In this document: one piece after another, positions 9,350-17,457 of the stretch
Layout: every line of letters begins with the position of its first letter
How positions within the stretch are numbered: position 1 is the stretch's first letter
NCBI GenBank assembly: GCA_022819945.1
Contig: JAJEGI010000179.1
Span: 1-64,000, forward strand
DNA from: Candidatus Poribacteria bacterium
GTDB taxonomy: Bacteria; Poribacteria; WGA-4E; WGA-3G
Length of the DNA: 64,000 nt
Reading direction: 5' to 3'
Translations under genes and position numbers: made by a program
Notes under the pieces: model-generated
What the model saw: the letters and a program-made list of their open reading frames with translations, nothing else
Databases searched by the model: none
What the model was told of the DNA's origin: nothing

Positions 9350-9484
9350 ATGACTGTAGCAGTTATCATCACAGGTTCAATTCTTGGTGTAATAGGCATT
9401 GGTTTTTCGATTTGGTCTATCATAGATACAAGAAAACGGTATTATGAAGACTATATGAGGAGAAAACGTCGTGGAAAAGATTAA
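9350..9484 (+). CDS. 44-residue single-pass membrane peptide
   Basis: Reads MTVAVIITGSILGVIGIGF, then a short hydrophilic RK- and Y-rich tail ending in RRKRRGKD. One N-terminal hydrophobic helix (about 3-25) is followed by a strongly basic tail, so the tail is predicted cytoplasmic. An in-frame ATG lies 27 bases upstream at 9323. Its last 14 bases overlap the GTG start (9471) of the DUF6414-like gene, whose ribosome binding site (ATGAGGAG, 9457-9464) lies inside this ORF: translational coupling. The coupling supports a real gene despite the short length. Confidence 0.5.
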   Translation: MTVAVIITGSILGVIGIGFSIWSIIDTRKRYYEDYMRRKRRGKD

Positions 9485-10418
9485 AAGTTTCATCTATCTG
9501 GATGAATACAAAATGTACTCTATTTCTGCTCAGATGTCTGGGGGAATTACAGATTACTTAATGAGTCATCAAAAATCTACAACAGAAGAAGCAGAAGAAC
9601 AGAAAGGTCCAGTTGGTAGTGGATAAGTTGTGGCAGATATTTTGACATCCGAATCTGGTACTTGAGAAAAGAAGCACCTTCATGATTATAACTACACGCT
9701 TTTTGAAGAAGGCCTTAAAAAATCAAATAAAGTTCTAGATATTTCAGCCGCGAACATTGATGAAAATATTGAGCAAATTAACAATGCGGGTTTCGTTGAA
9801 GTGAGAGGTAATGTTGTATTCAACGATATGAAAATACTTAAATCTACTTTTAATAATTTCAATAAAATAGGTGAAGCATTGTCGTATATCACTAATTTTG
9901 AAAAAATGGAAGAAGTTCGCAAGCAATTTGAAAAGGTAGCGGAAAATACCAAAGATAGGAATCAAAAAGCAAAACTCAAGCAACAGTTGAAGAGTTCGAC
10001 AAATATTGAAAAATTAGCAAAAGATCAGGGGCTACAACAAGATGATGATTTTTTGAAACACTTAGCTTTTGTTTTTGATTATGGGTTTCAAGATCAGTTT
10101 ATAGTGCAAATGCCTATAGGAGAGTACACCTTTTCCGCAGACTGTAAGAGAGACGATTTTCGGGAAGATGAACATTCGTTAGTCCGAAAATACTCCAGAT
10201 TTTCAGAAAAAGAGTTTGTTCTCCTTGGGACTGTAGCACAAAGTTCAGGCGATCCCGTTGATTATGAAGAGGTTAACTACGAAGATGCCAAACGGCAGCC
10301 TCCCAAGGAAGCTATTATGGACCTTGTTGGAGCACTTTCAGTAGTAGAATCCCAGTTCTCAGGAAAATTGGAGAACGAAATTATTATTGATCCAATTGCC
10401 GTATATCGAGAAATCTGA
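9471..10418 (+). pseudogene. DUF6414-like protein gene interrupted by two in-frame stops
   Basis: A single frame of 316 codons runs from GTG 9471 to the TGA ending at 10418, broken by TAA at 9624-9626 and TGA at 9663-9665 with no frame change. The first 51 codons read VEKIKSFIYLDEYKMYSIS and end EEQKGPVGSG; after the stops it continues VVADILTSESGT, then EKKHLHDYNYTLFEEGL. This order resembles the DUF6414 family as I remember it (N-terminal IYLDE motif, then QKGP-GSGR-ADI); family function is unknown. An ATG-initiated remainder at 9801-10418 is open. Two nonsense codons 13 codons apart suggest a decayed gene; read-through or sequence error are alternatives. AT-rich, like its neighbours. Confidence 0.7.
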
Positions 10419-10463
10419 TACAGTCTGTAAAGAATGCCAACTCTTAAATGAAAAATAACTTAC

Positions 10464-11645
10464 ATGAAAATAACTGAAATTCAGAATGAACTGGCAGAAT
10501 TAAATTTAGATGCGTGGCTTTTATACGATTTTCGTGGGATAAACCCGATTGCGCAGAATGTGGCGGGTTTGGCGGGGGCACATATCACGCGCCGATGGTT
10601 CTGTCTTATCCCCGCGTCCGGTGAGCCGCGGTGGCTTGTCCATCGGATTGAGACATCGAATTTTACGGATGTGCAAGGACAGGTTGCACTCTATGCAGGA
10701 TGGGGAGAGCTTAATGAAGCGATACAGACCCTACTCGCTGGTGTCAAAACGGTTGCGATGGAGTATTCACCGAACGCCGAGATTCCTTATATTTCACGGG
10801 TGGATGCTGGGACGCTGGAGTGGATTCGTTCGTTCGAGATTGAGGTGCGGACATCTGCGGAATTGGCGCAGCGGGTGGAAGCGCGTCTCAGTGATTCGCA
10901 AGCCGCAGGTCATCAGAAATCCGCACACTTGGTGTTACAAGCGAAAGATTACGCCTTCGCGTGGATCGGTGCGCAGCTGCGGGATGGGAAAAGTATTACA
11001 GAATATGATGTTCAGCAGGAGATTCTCGGGCAATTTGAGGCGATGGATTTGGTCACAGATCACCCGCCGATTGTCGCTGTGAATGCAAAGAGCAGCGATC
11101 CGCACTATGCACCCTCCGCGACGGATACCCAAGAGATTCAAGCAGACGATTTCATTCTGATTGATTTGTGGGCAAAGCAGAAAGAGCCAGACGCGGTTTT
11201 TGCAGATACGACGTGGGTCGCTTACGCGGGGGAAAGTGTCCCTGCGCGGTATACTGTGATTTTTGATATTGTCAAAACGGCGCGGGACAAGGCAATACGG
11301 TTTATCCGAGAAAGATGGGCTGTCGATGAACCGATTCACGGTTATGAAGTGGATGACTGTGTCCGGGAATATATCACTGAAAAAGGGTATGGGGATTACT
11401 TTATTCACCGCACGGGACACAACATCGGCACTGTTATCCATGGGAACGGCGTGAATTTAGATAACTTAGAGACGCGTGATGCACGGGTCTTGATTTCGGG
11501 TATCTGTTTCTCAATTGAGCCGGGTATCTATCTTACCGATTTCGGCGTGCGGACAGAAGTTGACGTTTTCTTAGCCGGTCCAGGGAGAGACGGCGTAAGA
11601 GTGACAACCGCTCCCGTTCAAAATCGGGTATTACCATTGCTGTAA
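10464..11645 (+). CDS. Xaa-Pro aminopeptidase-like peptidase, M24 family
   Basis: 393 residues, the usual size. An N-terminal creatinase-type domain (about 1-150) precedes the pita-bread catalytic domain. Expected metal ligands are visible: D in LIDLWAKQ and D in FADTTW, H in HRTGHNIG, E in SIEPGIY and E in RTEVDVF. It should remove N-terminal residues next to proline, or cleave related dipeptides, in the cytoplasm. ATG at 10464. The 3' end overlaps the convergent 283 aa gene by 113 bases. GC-richer than the island before it, marking the return to the core chromosome. Confidence 0.88.
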   Translation: MKITEIQNELAELNLDAWLLYDFRGINPIAQNVAGLAGAHITRRWFCLIPASGEPRWLVHRIETSNFTDVQGQVALYAGWGELNEAIQTLLAGVKTVAMEYSPNAEIPYISRVDAGTLEWIRSFEIEVRTSAELAQRVEARLSDSQAAGHQKSAHLVLQAKDYAFAWIGAQLRDGKSITEYDVQQEILGQFEAMDLVTDHPPIVAVNAKSSDPHYAPSATDTQEIQADDFILIDLWAKQKEPDAVFADTTWVAYAGESVPARYTVIFDIVKTARDKAIRFIRERWAVDEPIHGYEVDDCVREYITEKGYGDYFIHRTGHNIGTVIHGNGVNLDNLETRDARVLISGICFSIEPGIYLTDFGVRTEVDVFLAGPGRDGVRVTTAPVQNRVLPLL

Positions 11646-12384
11646 TCTTATAATTCCGCTTTTTCAGATCTGTGAAGATGTGCGAAAGATAGAGGCGTGC
11701 GTTGAGGATCCACTGCTCGGCATAGGTTGCTGCAAGCAGCGGGAGTGCTATCGTCAAACGTGGCGATTCGAGTAGCCACTGCTCGGCGTATTCAGCAAAG
11801 TCTGTGTCCACAAGTTTATTACTTCCGAGTTGATAGACGACATAGCGTTTATCTTCACGCATTTCCATTCTTGGGTTGAGCGGTGTGTTGAGTGAGAGAC
11901 GTTTTGTGCCGTCAATCTCAAATGTCCAGAAGAAGTAATCTTCGTTGTGTCCAAGGTAACCGATTTCTACGTCAAGCCGATGCGGGGTTTCATTGATGAT
12001 TGGACTTGCGACCATATCGCGTTTGACTAAGACCGGATAGATTGCTGCAAAAAAGATTTGTTCAAATCCGAGCGGTTGATGGGCGTGTACCAGAATATCT
12101 AAGAGCATCTGCTCTTGCTCTGCACGTTTTAGTTCCAAGCAGCTTTTTGCGAAGACTTCATCTCTAAGTGCCCGCATTTCAGGCGGGGCGTTTTCGTGAA
12201 GCGGTTGGAGTTCTTGTATGAGCCTAAGGATACGGCGGCGTTTGGGCAGGACGCGCCAGAGTACCCAATGCCACAAGGTTTGCCACGTCTCCTTTTCACG
12301 CAGTTGGCTGAGAAGTGCTATCGCGCTCATAAGGATGCGTTGGAATATGTTTTCGGATACTGGGTTTCGCTGTTGGTTTGCCAT
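11533..12384 (-). CDS. Hypothetical protein, 283 aa
   Basis: Not recognised. N-terminal basic amphipathic region with a tryptophan cluster (TLWHWVLWRVLPKRRRILRL, about 36-55) that may contact a membrane, then mixed alpha/beta with a mid-protein block IGYLGHNEDYFFWTFEIDG, and a strongly basic C-terminus (RLRKRQLLSARRNR). Its final 113 bases are antisense to the M24 peptidase 3' end. No Shine-Dalgarno is seen in front of the ATG at 12384; instead the heptad repeats of the element at 12394-12498 begin 10 bases upstream. Confidence 0.6.
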   Translation of the reverse strand: MANQQRNPVSENIFQRILMSAIALLSQLREKETWQTLWHWVLWRVLPKRRRILRLIQELQPLHENAPPEMRALRDEVFAKSCLELKRAEQEQMLLDILVHAHQPLGFEQIFFAAIYPVLVKRDMVASPIINETPHRLDVEIGYLGHNEDYFFWTFEIDGTKRLSLNTPLNPRMEMREDKRYVVYQLGSNKLVDTDFAEYAEQWLLESPRLTIALPLLAATYAEQWILNARLYLSHIFTDLKKRNYKITAMVIPDFERERLSLLRRLSLDRLRKRQLLSARRNR

Positions 12385-12393
12385 GGCTTTATA

Positions 12394-12498
12394 GTTGTCA
12401 GTTTCCAGTTTCCAGTTACGAGTTACCAGTTAAAAGAAAGACTTGATGCATCAAACTCTCACTGCGAGGCACTCTTAACTGGTTACTGATTACTGCTT
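12394..12498. repeat. Heptad-armed MITE-like element, copy 1
   Basis: The left arm is five degenerate heptads of type GTTRYCA (GTTGTCA, GTTTCCA, GTTTCCA, GTTACGA, GTTACCA) ending in GTTAA; the right arm is TTAAC-TGGTTAC-TGATTAC-TG, its inverse complement. The core contains CTCACTGCGAGGCA, seen again near 31658 and 53357. It separates the start of the 283 aa gene from the tRNA-Leu promoter. Confidence 0.75.
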
Positions 12499-12585
12499 CT
12501 TAAAGGTTTTTCGCAGAAAAACCGTCCTGAAAACTGAAAGATTTTTTGAAAAAAACGCATTGATGGTTGATGGCTAATTAGAAAT

Positions 12586-12614
12586 TTGACTTTTTGCTGA
12601 GAGTGTGCTATAAT
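12586..12614 (+). promoter_or_regulatory. Strong extended -10 promoter for tRNA-Leu
   Basis: TTGACT (12586-12591), 17-base spacer, TATAAT (12609-12614) preceded by TGC (extended -10). Predicted transcript start about 12621, 11 bases before the mature tRNA. Confidence 0.85.
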
Positions 12615-12631
12615 ATATGTTGCTAAACGTA

Positions 12632-12716
12632 GCCGGAGTGGTGAAATTGGTAGACGCACGGGACTCAAAATCCCGCGGGCCCTAGGTCCATGTCGGTTCG
12701 AGTCCGACCTCCGGCA
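12632..12716 (+). tRNA. tRNA-Leu (anticodon CAA)
   Basis: The acceptor GCCGGAG (12632-12638) pairs with CTCCGGC (12709-12715), with discriminator A at 12716. The anticodon stem CGGGA/TCCCG encloses the loop CTCAAAA, anticodon CAA, reading UUG. A long variable arm (class II tRNA) and the TTCGAGT T-loop are present. CCA is not encoded. It has its own promoter and a downstream terminator, so it is a monocistronic tRNA gene. Confidence 0.97.
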
Positions 12717-12720
12717 TCAG

Positions 12721-12756
12721 GCGATGGCTTTTGATAGAGCCATCGCTTTCTCTTTT
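12721..12756 (+). terminator. Rho-independent terminator of tRNA-Leu
   Basis: GCGATGGCT (12721-12729) and AGCCATCGC (12738-12746) form a 9-bp stem with an 8-base loop, followed by TTTCTCTTTT. It also lies at the 3' end of the convergent isomerase gene and may serve both strands. Confidence 0.85.
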
Positions 12757-12764
12757 GCAGTTAG

Positions 12765-13556
12765 TTACATTGAAACGATGGTACGCATCCGTTGCGCGAG
12801 GTCGATTTGGGCTTCCCTGTTACCACCGACTTCATGAATGACGTAGCCGTCGTAGCTGATTGCTCGGAACGCTTCCATCACTGCCTTCCAGTCCGTGTCT
12901 CCATCTAATAAGTTGACGAATTGGTGTGCCCCGCGTGCGAAATCTTTGAAGTGTACGCGTTTGATGCGGTGCGCGAGTTCACGGATCCAGTGTTCCGGAT
13001 AGCCGTAAGCCATCATATTTGCTGTGTCAAGGTAAGTGCCGACCCATTCGCTGTCTATTTCGTCCACGATATCGCGCATCTCTTTAGGACTGAGTAGGAA
13101 TTTGTTCCAGACGTTTTCAAGCCCGATTGCGACACGGTGTGCTTCCGCAGAAGGTGCTAAGTCTTTCAGGATACCGACAAGGTTATCCCAGACTTCTTGG
13201 TATGTTCCGTCAGCGGTGAGTTGACCCGGGTGCAGTAGAATCCCGCCGACACCGAGTGCGCCGGCGACTTCTAAGCCGCGGGCGAGAGAGACTGCGCCTT
13301 TTTCGCGCTGCGTTGCATCCAGACTCAGGAGGTTGCCACGGTCAGCGTAACCTGCTGTGATACTGCCAATTTCAACACCTGCTGCCTCACATTTCGCAGC
13401 GATGCCTTGCAGTTCCGTATCGCTCATATTGATGTCGGTGTCTTTGCCTTCACCGAAAGTGAGTTCAACGGCATCGTAGCCTGCATCTTGGCAGAGGGAG
13501 AGCGTATCATCTAACGACATGTTTCCGAGTATGATTTGGGTAACACCTATCTTCAT
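12765..13556 (-). CDS. Sugar phosphate isomerase/epimerase-like TIM-barrel protein
   Basis: 263 residues from the ATG at 13556 (MKIGVTQIILGNMSLDD). An upstream in-frame extension to 13637 is rejected because this ATG has AAAAGGA upstream and forms an ATGA overlap with the zinc-ribbon gene. AP-endonuclease-2/xylose-isomerase-like fold: alternating strands, metal-ligand candidates E in IGLENVW, D in TYLDTANM, H in RVHFKDF and E in VIHEVGG. Expected to isomerise or epimerise a ketose or cyclitol; the substrate cannot be read from sequence. Translationally coupled to the 82 aa protein upstream. Confidence 0.82.
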   Translation of the reverse strand: MKIGVTQIILGNMSLDDTLSLCQDAGYDAVELTFGEGKDTDINMSDTELQGIAAKCEAAGVEIGSITAGYADRGNLLSLDATQREKGAVSLARGLEVAGALGVGGILLHPGQLTADGTYQEVWDNLVGILKDLAPSAEAHRVAIGLENVWNKFLLSPKEMRDIVDEIDSEWVGTYLDTANMMAYGYPEHWIRELAHRIKRVHFKDFARGAHQFVNLLDGDTDWKAVMEAFRAISYDGYVIHEVGGNREAQIDLAQRMRTIVSM

Positions 13557-13801
13557 TTTTTTTCCTTTTCGGTATAAAACTGTGTAGCGGTTAAAGATTG
13601 TATACAGAGGTGCCGGATTTCGAGACATTGTGGACACCGGATCGCAACATAGTAAGCGTCGTTGAATACTGCATCAATCCAGTTGTGTAATTGATTTTCT
13701 GATGGACATCCCAGAAACTGGTCGAGTACCTCGTATTCCCTGTCACAGTCTGGACAGATTTGCAAGTCGTGTCCGATGTCAGTCTGGTCGAGCCATCGCA
13801 T
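13553..13801 (-). CDS. Small zinc-ribbon protein (two CPxC knuckles)
   Basis: 82 residues with ICPDC near residue 16 and RCPQC near residue 56, a spacing typical of a four-cysteine zinc ribbon. No membrane segment. The stop TGA overlaps the ATG of the isomerase (ATGA, 13553-13556), and the gene starts 15 bases after hflX ends, so hflX, this gene and the isomerase look like one operon. Possibly nucleic-acid or protein binding; the specific role is unknown. Confidence 0.7.
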   Translation of the reverse strand: MRWLDQTDIGHDLQICPDCDREYEVLDQFLGCPSENQLHNWIDAVFNDAYYVAIRCPQCLEIRHLCIQSLTATQFYTEKEKK

Positions 13802-13816
13802 GATTATCGCCTCTCC

Positions 13817-15109
13817 TTAGGAAGACACCAAAAATTCGGAGACCGATTTGAGGTATCGGTTTGGTAGGCGTGCCTTGACGTGAATGGCTTCCTCTGCGTA
13901 TTCGGCGTTAAGCACGGTGCCGTATTTGTAGAGTAAATCGAGTGCTTTTCCTTCTGTGTATGGAATACTGAGATCCAGATTCGTGCCGAGATTGGCAAAG
14001 CGGTTTGCTAATGCCTCCATTAATGCCTCAACACCATCGCTGTGTTGTGCTGAGATTGGGAATGCATCTGGGTACTGACATTTTAGGATGTGCAAGTCAT
14101 CGTCTGTTTTGAGTCTATCAATTTTATTGAAAACCATAAACGTTGGAATGTCAGTCGCCTCCAATTCGTCGAGGACTACGTTCACAGCGGCTATCTGCGC
14201 TTCTGCCTCGGGGTGGCTCACATCAACGACGTGAAGCAGAAAGTCTGCTGCTGCGACCTCTTCGAGCGTTGCCTTAAATGCGGCGACCAATTGGTGTGGC
14301 AGTTTCTTGATGAATCCGACGGTGTCGCTCAAGAGGATCTGTTGCTTTTGTGGTAAATCCACCTTCCGTGTGGTTGAATCTAAAGTTGCGAACAGTTTAT
14401 CTTCAGCCAAGACGCTCTCACCTGTCAATCGGTTGAAGAGTGTTGATTTCCCTGCGTTGGTATATCCAACAAAAGACACCTTAATTTTTTCGGATCGGTT
14501 TCTTCGCTGCACATGGCGTTGCTTTTCGACGGATTCGAGTGCTTTTCGGACGTGTGCGATGTTCCTACGGACCCACCGTCTATCCATTTCGAGTTGTGTT
14601 TCACCTGGACCGCGGAGGTGTCTACCGCCGCCACCGCCAGTGGCGAGTCGTGAAAGGTGTGTCCACATCCGCGTGAGCCGTGGCAGTGCGTATTCAAGTT
14701 GTGCTAAGGCGACTTGTAAGCGTGCCTCTTTGGTGAGTGCGCGTTGCGCGAAAACCTGAAGGATGAGTCCTGTCCGGTCAATTGTGGCGACATCAAGCGT
14801 CTGTTCGAGGTTCCGATCCTGTGCTGGTGACAATTCTTCGTCAAAGATGATTGCGTCCGCGTCGAGTTCTTCGATCAGGGGTTTGAGTTCTTCAACTTTC
14901 CCTTCGCCGATAAAGTAGGTTGGATTTGGCTTGTTACGGGCTTGAATTGTTTCACAGACGACTTCAATACCGGCAGTCTCTGCGAGTTGCCGAAGTTCTT
15001 GGAGCGATTCTTCTGTTTCTTGCATCGAAGTATTTCGTAGTTTTATGCCTACCAAAATCGCACGTGAAGGTGGGTTCGGTGAACGCGTATCGTAAAGTTC
15101 TGGCATCAA
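13817..15109 (-). CDS. hflX: Ribosome-associated GTPase HflX
   Basis: 430 residues. The N-terminal HflX domain has YFIGEGKVEEL and IIFDEELSPAQ (about 65-95), followed by the glycine-rich linker GGGGGRHLRGPGETQLE. G domain: P-loop GYTNAGKS, switch II DTVGF, NKID for guanine specificity. HflX binds the 50S exit region and splits stalled or heat-damaged ribosomes. It starts with two ATGs in a row (15109, 15106). A promoter is visible at 15186-15214. It is divergent from smpB-ssrA, so two ribosome-rescue functions share one intergenic region. Confidence 0.95.
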   Translation of the reverse strand: MMPELYDTRSPNPPSRAILVGIKLRNTSMQETEESLQELRQLAETAGIEVVCETIQARNKPNPTYFIGEGKVEELKPLIEELDADAIIFDEELSPAQDRNLEQTLDVATIDRTGLILQVFAQRALTKEARLQVALAQLEYALPRLTRMWTHLSRLATGGGGGRHLRGPGETQLEMDRRWVRRNIAHVRKALESVEKQRHVQRRNRSEKIKVSFVGYTNAGKSTLFNRLTGESVLAEDKLFATLDSTTRKVDLPQKQQILLSDTVGFIKKLPHQLVAAFKATLEEVAAADFLLHVVDVSHPEAEAQIAAVNVVLDELEATDIPTFMVFNKIDRLKTDDDLHILKCQYPDAFPISAQHSDGVEALMEALANRFANLGTNLDLSIPYTEGKALDLLYKYGTVLNAEYAEEAIHVKARLPNRYLKSVSEFLVSS

Positions 15110-15185
15110 GGGCCCCCTTTCTCTGTTTTAGTGTGCAATCGAAGCATCGTACGTTGATGCTTCCATCGCGCGGAACTTAGAGTAA

Positions 15186-15214
15186 ATTTTATCAGATATA
15201 CTTTCAGTTTTCAA
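15186..15214 (-). promoter_or_regulatory. Sigma70 promoter for hflX
   Basis: Minus strand: TTGAAA (15209-15214), 17-base spacer, TAAAAT (15186-15191). Transcript start near 15179, giving a leader of about 70 bases. Confidence 0.65.
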
Positions 15215-15350
15215 CTAAAATCCTGTTTTAAGAAAAAACTTCAAATTTTCGGCAAGTAACTTAAGTCAACCTCATCGGATTAATTGTCGTTAGTTAAAAA
15301 AAAGCGCGAATGGGAGTTCAAACAACTGACAGTTTTACTGCTATTTTTTC

Positions 15351-15379
15351 TTGCATGTACATTAATTCTATGTTATACT
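15351..15379 (+). promoter_or_regulatory. Sigma70 promoter for smpB, giving an almost leaderless mRNA
   Basis: TTGCAT (15351-15356), 17-base spacer, TATACT (15374-15379). The usual 6-8 base distance puts the transcript start at about 15386, only 4 bases before the smpB ATG at 15390, and there is no Shine-Dalgarno sequence. Confidence 0.65.
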
Positions 15380-15389
15380 TAACGACACT

Positions 15390-15848
15390 ATGAAAGGTGC
15401 TAAAGACTCTGCGACCCCAACGATTACTGTTAATCGCAAAGCGCGGTATGACTATCACTTACGCGATCGGTATGAAGCAGGTGTTGTCTTGCAAGGTACT
15501 GAGGTGAAGGCGATTCGCGCGGGGCGCCTGAACCTAACGGATAGTTATGCACAGGTGTCAGATGGCGAAGTGTTCCTGATGGATGCACATATTGGTCCGT
15601 ATGAACACGGGAATATCGCCAACCACGAGCCGAAACGGAAACGCAAATTGCTACTAAATCGTCGGGAAATCACGAAGCTTGAGCGCTCGATCCGTTCAAA
15701 GGGGATGACGATTGTTCCGACGCGCGCGTATTTCAGCAATGGTAAAGTGAAGTTGGAGTTGGCAGTTGCGATGGGTAAACGCCTTTATGATAAACGCGAT
15801 AAGATAGAACGTGAAGCGACCGCGAATGAGATGCGAGCATATAACTAA
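15390..15848 (+). CDS. smpB: SsrA-binding protein SmpB
   Basis: 152 residues, typical length. Family motifs are present: TVNRKARYDYHLRDRYEAGVVL split over the first strand, GTEVKAIRAGR, LxDSYAxVxDGEVFL, and IGPYEHGN. The basic C-terminal tail (GKRLYDKRDKIEREA) reaches the mRNA channel. It binds the tRNA-like domain of tmRNA and brings it to stalled ribosomes. It lies 17 bases upstream of ssrA on the same strand, so the protein and RNA partners are probably co-transcribed. Confidence 0.97.
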   Translation: MKGAKDSATPTITVNRKARYDYHLRDRYEAGVVLQGTEVKAIRAGRLNLTDSYAQVSDGEVFLMDAHIGPYEHGNIANHEPKRKRKLLLNRREITKLERSIRSKGMTIVPTRAYFSNGKVKLELAVAMGKRLYDKRDKIEREATANEMRAYN

Positions 15849-15865
15849 TCGTGTATTTACAATTT

Positions 15866-16218
15866 GGGGGTGTCAAGGTTTCGACGAAGGTAAATGAGAT
15901 ATAGGTTGCATGCCGAGGTCTCCGCAGGCCTCGTTAAATAGGCGGAACATTTATAAATGCTGATGAAGAATTAGCATTAGCCGCTTAATAGCGCGGCTAC
16001 GCTTGACCGACCTGTTGCCCGTCAGGGAAGTTAAAGCGTCGCAATACGGGCTAGCCGTTCGCTCATTCTCAAGGGGCGTGCCGCGAACTACTTTTGAGAT
16101 AGTCTATTCTGAATCCTGCACAGGGGAGTCTGATAGGCGAATCTTAAAACCTGTGATAAGCATGTAGTAGCCTCTATTGAACTGCCTTCGGACGCGGGTT
16201 CGATTCCCGCCACCTCCA
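15866..16218 (+). ncRNA. ssrA: tmRNA
   Basis: 5' GGGGGTG (15866-15872) pairs with CACCTCC (16211-16217), with discriminator A and no encoded CCA. The T-arm GCGGGTTCGATTCCCGC and 5' GTCAAGGTTTCGACG are characteristic. The tag reading frame runs to TAA at 15986-15988 (followed by TAG) and decodes to GGTFINADEELALAA if the resume codon is GGC at 15941, or one residue shorter if it is GGA at 15944. The C-terminal ALAA is the usual protease signal. Pseudoknot-like GC blocks follow the tag. Confidence 0.95.
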
Positions 16219-16270
16219 TTTCTATGTAGTTTCTCTATTCTCACTGGCAATACACCTGATTAAAAACAAA

Positions 16271-16666
16271 ATGGCTGAGTTTGCCCAAATGCCGCCTCGT
16301 ATCCAAAAAACTGTACATGCACACATACACGCGGATGAAGATGTCGATTTATGTATCCTCGGGCGTTCGAGTGTACTGCGTCCAGATTTTGTTTTTATCA
16401 CGACGCGGCGGGTATTGGTCTTAGATGAGCGATATATAGGTAGCCTTGCGGTTTCTTACGCCAATATCCGGTGTAACCTATTGTTCACCGAGATTCGCGA
16501 AGTGAGATTAGTCCGACAATTCAGACATCGGTTGCTCAGCCAGGCGAGGCTTGAAATTAGCGTTGTACGTAATGTCCATTGGATTGATAATATCAATTTC
16601 CGTTCAGCCCGGTGTGCCTACATGTATATCACTGAGCAGATCACAAAGCGAGAAGGGATGCCATGA
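16271..16666 (+). CDS. Small protein with PH-like (bPH) fold, probable
   Basis: 131 residues. A strand-rich pattern with FVFITTRRVLVLDERYIG around residues 44-61 resembles bacterial PH-like domains, where TxxRv/l lies after a strand; the rest is basic. No signal or membrane segment. The last 4 bases overlap the next gene (ATGA, 16663-16666), indicating coupling to the YqiJ-like membrane protein. No clear SD in front of the ATG at 16271. The domain assignment is tentative. Confidence 0.5.
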   Translation: MAEFAQMPPRIQKTVHAHIHADEDVDLCILGRSSVLRPDFVFITTRRVLVLDERYIGSLAVSYANIRCNLLFTEIREVRLVRQFRHRLLSQARLEISVVRNVHWIDNINFRSARCAYMYITEQITKREGMP

Positions 16667-17316
16667 AAGAATTCCTGACTTATTTCCTCGCTTCCTATAA
16701 CGTCTGGTTTACGGCACCGTTGGTTATTGTGTTCCTTTTCGCGCTCTTTCGACTTGCTATGGGAGCAATGGATTTCGGTGATGCCGATGTTGATATAGAT
16801 GCCAATGTTGACGCAGATATGGATGTGGATGCTGATGCTGGCGCGCGCACACCTTCTTTTGGAGACGTGTTTGGGTTTTTGAACGTTGGCAGGGTTCCCT
16901 TGATGGTTGTGCTGATGTCGCTATTTGGGACATGGGGTATTGCTGGACTTATTGCCAATTCACTCCTTAATGTTCCAGAAAAACCCGAGTGGGTTTGGAT
17001 ATCGTGTGTTATTGCTTTTTTTTGTTGTTTTGTCTGTACTCGCTATATATCTCTTGCACTTTCAAAGCTATTTCCTGAAAGCGAGAGAGCCATCAGTGAT
17101 GTACACCTCCTCGGTCTAAGTGGACGCGTTATTAGTGGACAAATTACCACAACTTTTGGGACAGCTCGTGTCCAAGTTCCGGATGGTCCAGAGTTAACAG
17201 TCAGTTGCCGTGCCCAATCTGATGAAACTACTCCTGTCAAAGGAGATACTGTAATTCTTATAAACTATGATCGCACAAAGCGGATTTTTGATGTAAAAAA
17301 AAGTGAAGTAGATTAG
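16663..17316 (+). CDS. YqiJ-like OB-fold inner membrane protein (DUF1449 type)
   Basis: 217 residues. Membrane helices at about 12-34, 78-100 and 107-130; between the first two lies an aspartate repeat (DADVDIDANVDADMDVDADA), a possible divalent-cation site. The C-terminal OB-fold (about 148-217) reads GLSGRVISGQITTTFGTARVQ then KGDTVILINYD. YqiJ/NfeD-type proteins pair with flotillins to organise membrane domains, and the remains of a flotillin gene lie just downstream (17458-17898), which fits that operon type. Confidence 0.75.
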   Translation: MKEFLTYFLASYNVWFTAPLVIVFLFALFRLAMGAMDFGDADVDIDANVDADMDVDADAGARTPSFGDVFGFLNVGRVPLMVVLMSLFGTWGIAGLIANSLLNVPEKPEWVWISCVIAFFCCFVCTRYISLALSKLFPESERAISDVHLLGLSGRVISGQITTTFGTARVQVPDGPELTVSCRAQSDETTPVKGDTVILINYDRTKRIFDVKKSEVD

Positions 17317-17457
17317 CGTTAATCCAGCGTTTTTTGAAGATTTGCCTGCTGAATTGAACGAATTCGGGTTTGTGCGTGATGCCCGAGATTCAAGAAGATA
17401 TTGTGCGTATCCCTCCGTCTCAGAAACGAAACTAAACGCCATAAGGAGAAATTAAAT

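Noticed and set aside
17317..17457. Short coding-like stretch (NPAFFEDLPAELNEFGFVRD)
   Set aside because: No start codon, under 50 codons, and the frame must be shifted to stay sensible; too little to call a gene fragment.
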